From Paraphysomonas bandaiensis (taxonomy: Eukaryota; Chrysophyceae): DNA of 64,000 bases. The notes under the pieces were generated by a model that was not told the DNA's origin, ran no database searches, and worked only from the letters and a program-made list of their open reading frames with translations. Positions 1 through 9,444 of this stretch are shown in pieces (within the stretch, counting starts at the first letter, position 1; every line of letters begins with the position of its first letter). The position numbers were made by a program, and so were the translations under genes. Location of the stretch: positions 1 through 64,000 of the forward strand of contig CBFFRP010000284.1 in NCBI GenBank assembly GCA_965644295.1. Direction: 5' to 3'.

Positions 1-181
1 TTGAAGTATAAACTTCGCTTCCGTAGTTTCCCTATTGCATACGTACGACGTATATTGAATGAATGGACATTACACCACATGCATGCATATCCACACACTT
101 AGTACAATGTATCGACATGTTACATGTGTAATCTCTAATCATTATTCTCTTTACACCAAGTCTATACCTTATAGTTCAACT
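1..181 (+). repeat. 5' LTR of the Copia element
   Basis: This 181-bp copy matches 5208-5388 by reading. It ends immediately before TGGTAGCGG, the primer-binding site. The terminal TTGAA and TTCAA are inverted with respect to each other. Confidence 0.93.
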
Positions 182-200
182 TGGTAGCGGATTCTCGCGA
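182..200 (+). promoter_or_regulatory. Primer-binding site, initiator-tRNA-like
   Basis: The site starts TGGTAGCGG directly after the LTR. Its complement ends in CCGCTACCA, i.e. a tRNA 3' end with CCA and the U72 that pairs with A1 in eukaryotic initiator tRNA-Met. The tRNA itself is not in the window, so the identity is inferred. Confidence 0.6.
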
Positions 201-234
201 TCTATAACCTTTGTTTGCCCTTTTATTCATTAGC

Positions 235-3200
235 ATGGCTCTCCCTGTCTCCAAAAACCCTATCCAGGAGTTAACACTGGATCAATGCAAACGATTATCA
301 TCTCACCTCGATAATCTGTCTCTTATACTTCCCTCTTGGGATGTTCCGCAGTATCCAGCACGTCTGCAAGACTTTGAAGCCTTCGAAACAGACTTTCGAG
401 CAATGCTGAAGTCGACAAAACTATTGGACATCATCACCGAGAAGTCCATACGTGTTGCGACACCTCCTATTGATGCTGATGATGATGTCAAAGCGCTTGC
501 GGAATGGCGTCAATCACTGTATGACGAAAAAAATATGATCGTATACTCTGCATTATGGCGCGCATTTCAGACCAATCCCTCCAGTCGTGCGCACATCGGA
601 TTGGACAGCGACAACGATGACGGTCTCCAGGCATGGAAGAATCTATTGGCCTATATCGACCGGACGAAATCTTCGGAAGACCGGGCTACGGAACGGCAGG
701 CCTTCTATTTGGCTAAACAGGGTTCCACTGAACAGGTTGCCTCCTTTGCCAAACGCCTGAAAACGATGGCGCAGCGGCATAATATCCCAGACGCCGACCT
801 CAATCAGCAGTTATTTACTGGCTTCAGAGACCCCTCCAAAGAGCAGTCTCTTCGCTCTCTTTTGCGTGCAACTATGCGTGGTTTGTCCTTCGAGGAAATT
901 CTTATTCGGATAGAAGAACAGCTGCCTCTCTATGAAACAAGCGCGTTACCCTCTTCCAAACAAAAATCAGTGTGTCCGCATTGTAACAAAAAATGCACAC
1001 ATTCTCCAGAAACTTGTTACAGAAATCCCAATTTTTCAGTTTCCAAGAAAAAACGGGATTTGGAAGACATTCACTGTTTGCGTTGCGGCCAATTTGGTCA
1101 TTACGTCATGAACTGCCCGAAAAGGCCTAAACCCCCCGCACCTCCTGCACGACAACCAGAAGTGCCTCAAAATGCTCCACAGCATGCTGCTAACCCTAGG
1201 CCCTCAATTTTGGTCAATAGAAGCGGTCGAGGACGTGGACGCCCACCCAAATCAAATCGTGGCAGAGGCCGTTCTGGCACACACCGTGCACCGACCAGAC
1301 ATGTACAGTTCATGGATACTGATGATTCCCCTTATTCACAGACACATAGTAGTGATTCCAATGATGTCTTGATGGTCCTTCCATCTTCTACAGTGGCCCC
1401 AAAGACTTCATCAGCATCAACTATACGCTTTATTCTTGATGGTGGATGTTTTGACCATTTGGTTAATGATTGTACGCATTTATCATGTTTTGTACCAACG
1501 TCACGCCATTTTATTAAGGTTGCTGATGACCATCAGCTAAAAGCGTCTGGAGAGGGCGATATTTCATTCTTCAAGAGAGTTAAATATTATCCACAGATCT
1601 CCCAGAATTTACTTTCTGAAGGGCTCATGTTTGATCAAGGGTGGCACTTCCGGCAGATGGACAATGGAGACAAGATTGCCTCCATCATGTACAATGGCGT
1701 TCGACATCAAATCTACTTCCATTATGATATGAGGTATTGGACTGCGAATCTTCCTATTCAAGGTCCTGCAATATGTGAACCTGTTGCTCGTTTTCCGAAC
1801 GATATTTGTCACGTCAGTGATCCCTCTGTCACATCCAACGCGTCCAAAGACTATACAGTTAGCTCATCCACTGATGCTTTGTTAATTCCGTCGTCATCCT
1901 TTGACCCGTATTTACTCCCTTCACCCACGTTGGATACCACCCTCAGCACCACAGTTTTAGCCGTTTTGCATGATGATTTGAAGGCAACTTTTCGTTCATC
2001 TACACCCGGCTGTTGTGGTTTTTCTGTGTCATATTGTCCTACCCCATGCACCAATGCTAGAAAGTCTTCTGCTGACGGCACAGTTCACACCCCTCCGCCC
2101 AAACGTCAGTGTGTTCGTCGCGACCGCAGCAGATACAGTAACGTTAAGACGCCTCCTAATTGCAGTTCAATGGCACCGGTCATCTCGAAGGCTGCACATG
2201 CGTTCTTATTACTCCATCTCCAATTAGGCCATCCGGCGTACTCCATTCTTTATGATGCCCTCCGACATGGCAAGATCACTGGCTTTCCATACTCATGGCG
2301 CTCTATTGATATCAATCAATTACCACACTGCGAAGTCGATTATATTTCCAAATCAACACGCTCTCGACCGTCCAAGTCCCCACGTATGCGTGCGGAATAC
2401 CCGGCTCAGATCATTCATGTGGACCTGAAAGGACCATTTATGACTCGTGGTATTGGTGGCGTGCGTTATTGGATGTTGTTTTTAGATGACTTTTCCACCA
2501 TGATGTTCATCTACTTTCTAAAGAAGAAATCTGATGCATTGGTAGAAGGTCTTCATCGCTTTGTCCTTGAAGAAGTATTTCCCTACGGTGTACGTGATTT
2601 TATTCTGCTTTCTGATCCGGGCACTGAGTTTATCAATGAGGACTTCAAGAATTACTGTCTCCGTAACAACATACGCCATATGCCCAGTCCGGCCGGTAAC
2701 AAACGGTACTCTGGTACTATTGAGCGTGGAAACAGAACCACTGCAGAGAAGGAGCGCTGCCTCAGAACATATTCTGGTTTGCCGAAGCGGACATGGCCTC
2801 TATCCGCGACACATGTCATATTATTGCATGCATTGAATTTTTCTCGCTCCCTTGGAATGACACCATGGGAAGCATGGCATGGTCAACCCCCGACTATCGC
2901 TAATCTACATGTATATGGCATGGAATGTTATTATCACAACCTACATTTCTCGTCATCGCAAGGCGGTAACCCTGGCGAAATTGTTCGTTTTGTGGGATAT
3001 GTCCCATACTCACGGTCCACGTATAAAGTGTATAGACCGAGCACAGGCATGGTCCTCGAGACTGCGGATGTCAGATTCATTCAGCATGCCTTTAAACTAG
3101 TGTCACCTTTCCAAGCACGGGACCGGATTCACGATGAGTCCGATGATGAACTTGTACAGGAGGAGGATACCGACGGGAATGATCCCTCCGTACAGTGTCA

Positions 3201-5118
3201 CAAACCCGATGCTATTTTTGAGCTTGACAAGAAATCTGTTGAAGCAGCCGACGGGTTCGCTACATCAGAAATCGTGTCACAGCCGGCTCCCGATGTGGTC
3301 CCTCAGACTGAAGGTCGCTCCTTCACCTCGACGGGTACAACCTCGCGGCAGCCACGAGAAAGAGATACACACACCCCTATTGTGCGCCGATCGACGCGAT
3401 CACGCAAGCCAGTCGAGCGACTTCTGTTCCATCTAGCTCTAGTGACTACAGCTTACGAGCCCACGATTATGGTTCATTCAGCTCCTGGTAGTGACGACAG
3501 CTACAATGTTTTTGCTGTGTTCGATGCTCCTCTATCTTATGCTGCTGCACAACGGAGTGCAGACAATGCTAAATGGGAGGAAGCTATGCAAGAGGAGTTA
3601 ACTGGACTCCAGGCGCAGGGAACATGGAAAGTAGTGGATATCCCTCCTGATGCAAACTTAATGCGATCAAAGTGGGTTTTCAAGAAGAAAACTGACAAAG
3701 ATGGCAACATAGTGCGTTATCGAGCAAGACTCGTAGTCAAGGGTTACACACAAATCCATGGTGTCGATTATGATGAGACATTCTCCCCTGTAGTTCGACA
3801 TTCGACATTACGTATTGTTCTTGCATTATGTGCTCATTATGGACTATATGTTCACCATTTGGATGTGCCAAAGGCTTTTCCACAGTCTGACATTGACTAT
3901 GATTGCTATATGTCAGCACCCCCAGGCAGCAGACTCCCACGAGGCAAGTGTTATAAACTGTTAAAGTCTCTCTATGGTCTTAAACAGGCTAGTAGACTAT
4001 TTCATAATATGATGACTGCATTTTTATTATCCATATCATTTACACAATGTACCTCAGATACGTGTGTATTTTATCACCAATCTGATGATGGATTCGTCAT
4101 TATATGCGTATATGTTGATGATATTGCCATTGCTGCATCCAGCATTAGCCTATTGAATAAATTTTGCGTGTTATTACACCAAAAATTTCGTACTAACGAT
4201 TTAGGTCCCCTCGAGTGGTTTCTTGGGATCCGTATTCACACATCGAAGGATCGACACACAGTCCAACTCTCTCAGTGTCAATACATCAACGACTTAATCG
4301 AATATGTGGACCCGATCCACCCGATCAACTCAACATCTCCAGTACCTATGGCCAACCATGTTAAATTATCTGCCTCGATGTCTCCAAGCACGGACGAGGA
4401 GAAAATCTATATGGGGAATATCCCTTATCGCACAGTGGTTGGAAAATTAATGTATGTTATGGTGTGCACTCGCCCTGATATTGCTTTTGCCGTTGGATGT
4501 TGTGCACGTTTTCTGTCTAACCCCGGCAGGGAACACTGGAATGCTGTGGTACAGATATTGAAATACTTGAAAGGTTCGGCGGATCTTCAGCTGACCTATA
4601 GGCGCCAATCCAACAATCCACCTACGCTACAGGCTTTTTCTGACGCCAATTGGGCAAATTATGATGTAGATACTCGACGTTCTCAGTCTGGCGCTGCATT
4701 TCTCCTAGCTGGTGCTTGTATTGCATGGTTTTCCAAACTCCAACAATCTCTAGCCCTGTCAACAATGGATTCTGAGTATTATTCTATGGGTGATACATCC
4801 AAGGAAGGTATTTCACATAACACAGTCTGTGCAGAGTTGACTTTCCCGCGCTCACCTGCAAAACCCGTTCAGCCCGATACCCTGGAAATCAAAGTCGACA
4901 ACACATCTGCTATTAATCTATCGGTTAACCCAGTGTTTCACAAGCGGTCTAAACACATTGAAATTCGTCATCATTTCATTCGACAACTCGTTCAAAACAA
5001 TATCGTTCGTTTCGTGTATGTTGATTCTGCCAACAATGTTGCCGATGTTATGACTAAGCCCCTTCGCAAGACAGAATTCAGACATTTCAGGTCAATTCTT
5101 TTTGGTTGCTCTACTTAA
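235..5118 (+). CDS. Copia Gag-Pol polyprotein
   Basis: This is a single 1627-aa frame from the first ATG at 235. The Gag part carries a CCHC zinc knuckle (C281-C294, CLRCGQFGHYVMNC). A pepsin-type protease follows (FILDGGCFDH, where DSGA is usual). The integrase has an HHCC-like region and a D-D-E core: D730 in IHVDLKGP, D in LSDPGTEF, E in TIERGNRT. The reverse transcriptase has the active-site YVDD at 1293-1296, and RNase H ends near TKPLRK. There is no internal stop, so Gag and Pol would be made as one chain and cleaved by the protease. Oddities: the second zinc-binding Cys of the integrase seems replaced (HCEVDY), the protease signature is DGGC, and the RT block reads HLDVPKAF instead of the usual DVKTAF. 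Activity is therefore uncertain. Confidence 0.93.
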   Translation: MALPVSKNPIQELTLDQCKRLSSHLDNLSLILPSWDVPQYPARLQDFEAFETDFRAMLKSTKLLDIITEKSIRVATPPIDADDDVKALAEWRQSLYDEKNMIVYSALWRAFQTNPSSRAHIGLDSDNDDGLQAWKNLLAYIDRTKSSEDRATERQAFYLAKQGSTEQVASFAKRLKTMAQRHNIPDADLNQQLFTGFRDPSKEQSLRSLLRATMRGLSFEEILIRIEEQLPLYETSALPSSKQKSVCPHCNKKCTHSPETCYRNPNFSVSKKKRDLEDIHCLRCGQFGHYVMNCPKRPKPPAPPARQPEVPQNAPQHAANPRPSILVNRSGRGRGRPPKSNRGRGRSGTHRAPTRHVQFMDTDDSPYSQTHSSDSNDVLMVLPSSTVAPKTSSASTIRFILDGGCFDHLVNDCTHLSCFVPTSRHFIKVADDHQLKASGEGDISFFKRVKYYPQISQNLLSEGLMFDQGWHFRQMDNGDKIASIMYNGVRHQIYFHYDMRYWTANLPIQGPAICEPVARFPNDICHVSDPSVTSNASKDYTVSSSTDALLIPSSSFDPYLLPSPTLDTTLSTTVLAVLHDDLKATFRSSTPGCCGFSVSYCPTPCTNARKSSADGTVHTPPPKRQCVRRDRSRYSNVKTPPNCSSMAPVISKAAHAFLLLHLQLGHPAYSILYDALRHGKITGFPYSWRSIDINQLPHCEVDYISKSTRSRPSKSPRMRAEYPAQIIHVDLKGPFMTRGIGGVRYWMLFLDDFSTMMFIYFLKKKSDALVEGLHRFVLEEVFPYGVRDFILLSDPGTEFINEDFKNYCLRNNIRHMPSPAGNKRYSGTIERGNRTTAEKERCLRTYSGLPKRTWPLSATHVILLHALNFSRSLGMTPWEAWHGQPPTIANLHVYGMECYYHNLHFSSSQGGNPGEIVRFVGYVPYSRSTYKVYRPSTGMVLETADVRFIQHAFKLVSPFQARDRIHDESDDELVQEEDTDGNDPSVQCHKPDAIFELDKKSVEAADGFATSEIVSQPAPDVVPQTEGRSFTSTGTTSRQPRERDTHTPIVRRSTRSRKPVERLLFHLALVTTAYEPTIMVHSAPGSDDSYNVFAVFDAPLSYAAAQRSADNAKWEEAMQEELTGLQAQGTWKVVDIPPDANLMRSKWVFKKKTDKDGNIVRYRARLVVKGYTQIHGVDYDETFSPVVRHSTLRIVLALCAHYGLYVHHLDVPKAFPQSDIDYDCYMSAPPGSRLPRGKCYKLLKSLYGLKQASRLFHNMMTAFLLSISFTQCTSDTCVFYHQSDDGFVIICVYVDDIAIAASSISLLNKFCVLLHQKFRTNDLGPLEWFLGIRIHTSKDRHTVQLSQCQYINDLIEYVDPIHPINSTSPVPMANHVKLSASMSPSTDEEKIYMGNIPYRTVVGKLMYVMVCTRPDIAFAVGCCARFLSNPGREHWNAVVQILKYLKGSADLQLTYRRQSNNPPTLQAFSDANWANYDVDTRRSQSGAAFLLAGACIAWFSKLQQSLALSTMDSEYYSMGDTSKEGISHNTVCAELTFPRSPAKPVQPDTLEIKVDNTSAINLSVNPVFHKRSKHIEIRHHFIRQLVQNNIVRFVYVDSANNVADVMTKPLRKTEFRHFRSILFGCST

Positions 5119-5207
5119 ATGCTTGTGTGCTGTGATATTCTAGTGTATTAAGTATAGACATGCATTTCCATATCATTCAGAACGTACGCTTAGTTTAAGG
5201 GGGAGAG

Positions 5208-5388
5208 TTGAAGTATAAACTTCGCTTCCGTAGTTTCCCTATTGCATACGTACGACGTATATTGAATGAATGGACATTACACCACATGCATGCATATCCA
5301 CACACTTAGTACAATGTATCGACATGTTACATGTGTAATCTCTAATCATTATTCTCTTTACACCAAGTCTATACCTTATAGTTCAACT
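5208..5388 (+). repeat. 3' LTR of the Copia element
   Basis: This 181-bp copy is identical to 1-181. It is preceded by a purine tract (AAGGGGGAGAG) that would prime plus-strand synthesis, and followed by GTTTG, the presumed target-site duplication half. Confidence 0.93.
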
Positions 5389-5488
5389 GTTTGCTATCCT
5401 TTTTCACCTTTTGACCGAGTCTTTTTGCTTGCTTGTTTATTTTTTTAATACCAACTCTTTTCATATGTTTTTAATAATGTAAAGATTT

Positions 5489-6208
5489 TTATTTATATCG
5501 AATCACTAATGTACAGGACCAGTGTTGACCATTTAAATCCACAATTCTACCTCTTTGATCAAGCAATCGTAAGTGTGTATTGACTAAATTCTCAATTGAG
5601 TTAACCTGAGACATTAAATCCCCTTGATAGTAAATGACGCTATTTGGAGGAACCGAGTTTTGAATGCTGCAAAGGTAACATGCGTTCCGGGTATCGTTGC
5701 TTGATAAATTTTTTGTAATAAAATTGCTTGAGGTGATATGTAATGTGCGAATAGGAAATAGATTGATATTTGTATTGCTGGTAATAGTTTGATCAGTTGA
5801 GGTATAAGGTTGACCTTCGCTAAGTCCGAGCAGTTCAAAGCATGTAGACGTTGTGTATAATGTAAATTCATAATTTGCATGGGTGATGGTGTATGTATTT
5901 GTTGTGGATTGATAAGTAAAGATTAACCCTGTATTGTTTTGGAGAACTGTTTTTAAAGTGCTCACATTATAATTTCCTTGAGGGATGGTGAATTGTTGAA
6001 TTCCATCACCGTTAATCTCATATACTAACAACTGATTAATATTATCAACATTATAGAAACTTGTAGGTATTTCCGCGGATTTTACCCCTACTGTTAATTC
6101 AGTAATTTGCTTAGGTAGGTCTATCCTTGGTAGATGAAAAATTACATCGCTCGTGTTCTGATTGATTTGTAAACTGGCATCTCGGGAGTTTAAAAATACT
6201 TGAATCAT
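5489..6208 (-). CDS. PLV minor capsid (penton-like) protein
   Basis: The 239-aa protein starts MIQVFLNSRDASLQ and has the layout of Polinton/PLV penton proteins. A beta-rich N-terminus is followed by an IPTSFYNVDNINQLLVYEI stretch, an IPQGNYNVSTL strand-turn, and a C-terminal block LRLLDQRGRIVDLNGQHWS that resembles the conserved LDxxGxxIDLNGxDW ending of these jelly-roll proteins. In the virion this family forms the five-fold vertices. It is the last complete viral gene before the Copia LTR, 100 bp away. It has no introns and a clear ATG. The identification rests on motif memory; a profile search would settle it. Confidence 0.75.
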   Translation of the reverse strand: MIQVFLNSRDASLQINQNTSDVIFHLPRIDLPKQITELTVGVKSAEIPTSFYNVDNINQLLVYEINGDGIQQFTIPQGNYNVSTLKTVLQNNTGLIFTYQSTTNTYTITHANYEFTLYTTSTCFELLGLSEGQPYTSTDQTITSNTNINLFPIRTLHITSSNFITKNLSSNDTRNACYLCSIQNSVPPNSVIYYQGDLMSQVNSIENLVNTHLRLLDQRGRIVDLNGQHWSCTLVIRYK

Positions 6209-6338
6209 TGCTTACTACTCTTGATAAAATGTTTTCGAGGATCATTTCGAATCCGGGGATATGGTCATATTCACACCCTCCGAGTCTTTTATTTATTTCA
6301 TTTATATCGATAAGTAGATGGTAATCATAATGTTCCAT
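6111..6338 (-). CDS. Possible small viral ORF between ATPase and penton genes
   Basis: This 75-aa frame begins 14 nt after the ATPase stop and overlaps the first 98 nt of the penton gene in another frame. Only the first ~43 residues lie in otherwise unassigned sequence. I recognise no domain. Position and the lack of other use for 6209-6351 are the only support; it may be an untranslated leader. Confidence 0.22.
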   Translation of the reverse strand: MEHYDYHLLIDINEINKRLGGCEYDHIPGFEMILENILSRVVSNDSSIFKLPRCQFTNQSEHERCNFSSTKDRPT

Positions 6339-6351
6339 TTATAATATGGAA

Positions 6352-7077
6352 TTATTTTATTTGAAGCTGGTTAAAGTTTTTATAAAATATGTTAGATACA
6401 ATATCGATATCTAGATGATTATATGCTCGATCAAATATGTAATTATATAACTCAATTGCGTGATCTTTTTTCATACGGAGTAACTCTTCGGATACCAGCT
6501 CAACTTCCTTGCGATTTCTAAACTGGAATATTGTGACATTAGTTAACATTTTACGTAGTGTTAATTCAAATAGGTTGTAAGACTGAAGAGTAAATATAGT
6601 TGATAAACCAATGTGTCTTGATTTTACGATGATTTTCTTTAATAGTGTAACTATTTGTTTATCTTTCAAATCATTAGCAAAGTCATCTATGATTAATAGA
6701 GAATTCTCAACAGGTAATTTATTTTCAATACTATGTTTTTTAAATAAAGCAACTTCATCATATATATCTACTAATACCCCATCTGTAAGCTCATGGTATT
6801 TTTTATCGTGGTTTTCAAAGGGGTGGTCCTTCACAGATAAATAACTTGATTCTGGGGAAATAAAGTAAATGTTGTCAAATTTTCCTCTGTAGTACTTGCT
6901 TGATCTAAATAATGAGAGTAGGAGGGAAGATTTACCTGAACCGGGTGCGCCGATTAAAGCATATACAAACCCATTGCGGTTTGGTAGGTTAGGGTGGATA
7001 TTTGGGATAAATATAGACATTGCTTCTTTCACAGGTTGGATATTAGGTAAATTACTTGGTTGCTCTGTTATGTGCAT
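6352..7077 (-). CDS. PLV genome-packaging ATPase (FtsK/HerA, A32-like)
   Basis: The 241-aa P-loop ATPase would pump DNA into the capsid. Walker A is GAPGSGKSS at 43-51. Walker B is SLLIIDDF, with the acidic pair at D131-D132. A downstream TIFTLQSYN segment fits the sensor Gln strand of the A32/HerA family. Length and order match packaging ATPases of Polinton-like viruses and virophages. It lies 31 nt downstream of the 7109-8185 gene on the same strand and 143 nt upstream of the penton gene. It has no introns and starts at a clear ATG. A cellular AAA protein is less likely given its size and neighbours. Confidence 0.82.
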   Translation of the reverse strand: MHITEQPSNLPNIQPVKEAMSIFIPNIHPNLPNRNGFVYALIGAPGSGKSSLLLSLFRSSKYYRGKFDNIYFISPESSYLSVKDHPFENHDKKYHELTDGVLVDIYDEVALFKKHSIENKLPVENSLLIIDDFANDLKDKQIVTLLKKIIVKSRHIGLSTIFTLQSYNLFELTLRKMLTNVTIFQFRNRKEVELVSEELLRMKKDHAIELYNYIFDRAYNHLDIDIVSNIFYKNFNQLQIK

Positions 7078-7108
7078 TTTATCTTACTTATCCTAATTAT
7101 TTTTATTT

Positions 7109-8185
7109 TTAGGATTTATTTTTAGGAGGTCTACCTCTTCCTCTTTTTGGTGGTGGTGGAGGTGGTGGTAAAAGTGGAGTTTTCGGGGATTTTGATTTTT
7201 CACTCTGTGGAGATTGTGTAATGTTTGAATCATCAAATTCCTCTATTGCTTTATGACTTTTTGGTTCTCTTTTTGTTTCTGTATTTTCTACCACTTTCTT
7301 TTTTGTTTGAAATGCTGGTAATTCTTGATATTCCTCCTCGGTTATTGGAGCAGTACGTCTTGTTCGTTGTACCTTTGGTACTGTTCTTAATCCCTTCGGT
7401 GCTTGATAATCTTCATCAGGTAATGATTCACTGCTATCTGTTGATAATGTATCAATCAACTCGCTGTGGCTATATTCTTTGCTTTGAGGAGTTTGTGGAG
7501 CTGCCGCTGTTAACGTAGAGTGTACATTTGATTGTTCTTCATTCATCTGCATGAACCGCTCACTTTCAGGTGTAAATGGTAATTCTCCTCCACCCATCTG
7601 CATAAAACGTTCGCTTTCTGGTGTGTATGGTGTTTTTAGACCTTCTTCTTGTGGTTTAATTGGTGATGGCTCTGTGAACGTAACATGTGGTTCAGAGATA
7701 TCAAATGCTTTTCGTCGTTTTGGTTTTGGTTTTGTTTCAGTCTGAACTAATCCTGTTACTAGATTTCCAGCTGTACTCATTCGTGATTTCACTTTATTTT
7801 GATCAATCGCATTTGCGACGTGGTAAGCAATAGCTTCGTTTCTCTCGTTCCAATCTCTCTTTGTTGGATTTGGTGTTTCCGATTGTGTGGAAGGCTTTGA
7901 GTTTTGCAAAAGTTCTAACTTTGCTTGAAGCAGTCCATCGTTTAACTTTTGTGTTTCTGCTTTGTTTCCTAATCCAAACAATGGGTTTGTTGAAACATTA
8001 CCCTGAAGTGGTTTGTTTGATTTCTCTTGAGGGATAAATAATCCTCTATCATCCTTTTTCTTTCTCCTGGCAGCTTTCTTTTTCCGACGTGCTCGTAGTT
8101 TATTTTGTATACGCTTTTTATCAATTCCGTATAACTTCACCAAATCATCGAGGTCTAAATATATTTTATTTTTTGTTTTTCCCAT
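7109..8185 (-). CDS. Uncharacterised basic, low-complexity PLV protein
   Basis: This 358-aa protein is not recognised. Residues ~1-25 are IYLDLDDLVKLYGIDKKRIQ-like and could form a small helical DNA- or protein-binding unit, followed by a very basic run (RARRKKKAARRKKK). The middle is polar and probably disordered, with two near-repeats of TPESERFMQM about 20 residues apart. The C-terminus is a proline run followed by KRGRGRPPK, an AT-hook-type motif. A DNA-binding or core/condensation role is a reasonable inference, not shown. The stop lies 31 nt before the ATPase start. Confidence 0.6.
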   Translation of the reverse strand: MGKTKNKIYLDLDDLVKLYGIDKKRIQNKLRARRKKKAARRKKKDDRGLFIPQEKSNKPLQGNVSTNPLFGLGNKAETQKLNDGLLQAKLELLQNSKPSTQSETPNPTKRDWNERNEAIAYHVANAIDQNKVKSRMSTAGNLVTGLVQTETKPKPKRRKAFDISEPHVTFTEPSPIKPQEEGLKTPYTPESERFMQMGGGELPFTPESERFMQMNEEQSNVHSTLTAAAPQTPQSKEYSHSELIDTLSTDSSESLPDEDYQAPKGLRTVPKVQRTRRTAPITEEEYQELPAFQTKKKVVENTETKREPKSHKAIEEFDDSNITQSPQSEKSKSPKTPLLPPPPPPPKRGRGRPPKNKS

Positions 8186-8196
8186 TCTTTATTTTA

Positions 8197-8715
8197 CTAA
8201 CGAAAGAAATTATCGTATGTTTGAAATCGCTCTTTTCGAACTCTTGCTCTGTTATTCGATTGTCGCTTAGGTCCTCGTTTATAGTGTTGGTATTCTTCGT
8301 CATCGTAATCATCTGCGTCATCTGATTCCTCATCAGTTTCACTGGATTCACTTTCCGATTCTTCCACAACAATCCGTGTTTTTGGTCTTCGTTTCTTTTT
8401 CCTGACAACTATATATTGTTCATCGGGGGTTTCTTCCTCGTCCGATGGAATTAACTTTGTAGTCACCATAGGTGTTTTAACCTTTTTCTTTTTTAGTTGT
8501 TGATTTTCTTGTTGAATCAAGAGTTTTGAAGCCTCTATCATCTTTTCTTTTTTCTTTGCCTCAATAGATGCTATTCTCTTCTCACGAACTTTTTGAAATG
8601 CTTTCATCTGTGCTTCACTTCGGGGTTTTTTAGGTTTAGTGAGAGGAGTTTGAATTTCCGGGGTATTTTCTTCGATGGGAGCTTCGATTTGTTCGTTATC
8701 GTAAGTATCGGACAT
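8197..8715 (-). CDS. Uncharacterised charged PLV protein with RSEAQMKAFQ motif
   Basis: The first ATG gives 172 aa (MSDTYDN...). It opens acidic, then has KPRSEAQMKAFQKVREKR leading into a Lys/Glu-rich predicted coiled coil, an acidic Ser/Glu/Asp tract, and a basic Arg-rich tail. The RSEAQ...AFxKxREKR element recurs, as I recall, in short proteins of large DNA viruses, PLVs and virophages, where its role is unclear. It is separated by 11 nt from the next gene on the same strand and is divergent from 8774. It may be a virion core or nucleic-acid-associated protein. Confidence 0.55.
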   Translation of the reverse strand: MSDTYDNEQIEAPIEENTPEIQTPLTKPKKPRSEAQMKAFQKVREKRIASIEAKKKEKMIEASKLLIQQENQQLKKKKVKTPMVTTKLIPSDEEETPDEQYIVVRKKKRRPKTRIVVEESESESSETDEESDDADDYDDEEYQHYKRGPKRQSNNRARVRKERFQTYDNFFR

Positions 8716-8773
8716 GTCTTTTAATAATACCAAGAAAATAATTTGGTTGGAAATTTAATAATCTAAAATTTTT

Positions 8774-9325
8774 ATGTTGATTATAATAAACATGCATCGA
8801 CAACCACCCGCACCACCAAAAGAATCAAAACCTGAAGTATACAACGAAATGAAAACACCGAGTATTATTTCAACCAGCGAAAACCCTTTTAAGTATCAAC
8901 CTGTACCTGAAGTGAGTCTTTACGGTGCTAAACTTAAAGCTGATCATTTGTCCAAGAAAAACATACTGTTTACTAATGAAGCTAACCAATTTGTAAATGC
9001 TGTTCAGGATGCCCTTTCCAAATTTGATAAAAACTCGAATAGGTATAGCGAGGATATTTTGCTCTTTTGTATGTCTGCATGTGAAAATGCAATCCTCGGT
9101 AAAAAACAGGGTGAATTAAAATTACAAATGGTAAAAGCTTGTGTGAAACCATTCTTCAATAATGATGAATTATTAATTGAGAAATGGGTCTCGCTTCTTA
9201 TGCCAAAAATTCTTAATTATAAATTCTGGAATCGCAACTTACGTAAGCTCGCTAGATTTTTTTTAAACTGTGTTTCGATGAAGCAACAAGCACCATCACC
9301 CGACACGCAATCAAAGTTTCTGTAA
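8774..9325 (+). CDS. Uncharacterised PLV protein, divergent from the capsid block
   Basis: The 183-aa frame starts at 8774. A second ATG at 8792 (MHRQPPAPP) is as likely. A Pro-rich disordered N-terminus of about 50 residues precedes a helical C-terminal domain with conserved-looking aromatic and Cys positions (LLFCMSACENA, YKFWNRNLRKLARFF). I cannot assign a family. It is the only plus-strand gene of the block, transcribed away from 8715. The ~58 nt between them probably carries both promoters. It has no introns. Confidence 0.55.
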   Translation: MLIIINMHRQPPAPPKESKPEVYNEMKTPSIISTSENPFKYQPVPEVSLYGAKLKADHLSKKNILFTNEANQFVNAVQDALSKFDKNSNRYSEDILLFCMSACENAILGKKQGELKLQMVKACVKPFFNNDELLIEKWVSLLMPKILNYKFWNRNLRKLARFFLNCVSMKQQAPSPDTQSKFL

Positions 9326-9363
9326 AATATCTTCTCCCACTTTTAATAGCAATTGTTTAGCAT

Positions 9364-9444
9364 GGGATTCTGTGTCACCCACACAAATTATGGTAGGGGA
9401 TTCTGTGTCACCCACACAAATTATGGTAGGGGATTCTGTGACAC
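9364..9444 (+). repeat. 2.5 tandem copies of a 33-bp iteron-like repeat
   Basis: Copies begin at 9364, 9397 and 9430 (partial). Each starts GGGATTCTGTGTCACCC or a variant (GGGATTCTGTGACAC). The same core recurs in the palindrome 200 bp downstream. Confidence 0.85.

Larger units (their letters stand above)
1..5388 (+). mobile_element. Ty1/Copia LTR retrotransposon, apparently full length
   Basis: Two identical 181-bp LTRs (1-181 and 5208-5388) flank one long gag-pol frame. A tRNA-type primer-binding site follows the 5' LTR and a purine-rich tract (about 5195-5207) precedes the 3' LTR. The order protease, integrase, reverse transcriptase, RNase H is that of Copia (Pseudoviridae-type) elements. 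Identical LTRs and an uninterrupted frame imply a recent insertion. The LTR ends are TTGAA...TTCAACT rather than the usual TG...CA. The window begins exactly at the LTR edge, so the left flank and left target-site duplication cannot be seen. The base run after the right LTR is GTTTG, the candidate duplicated target. Confidence 0.93.

Noticed and set aside
9364-9444. CRISPR-like repeat
   Set aside because: Only 2.5 directly adjoining copies without spacers, in eukaryotic DNA.
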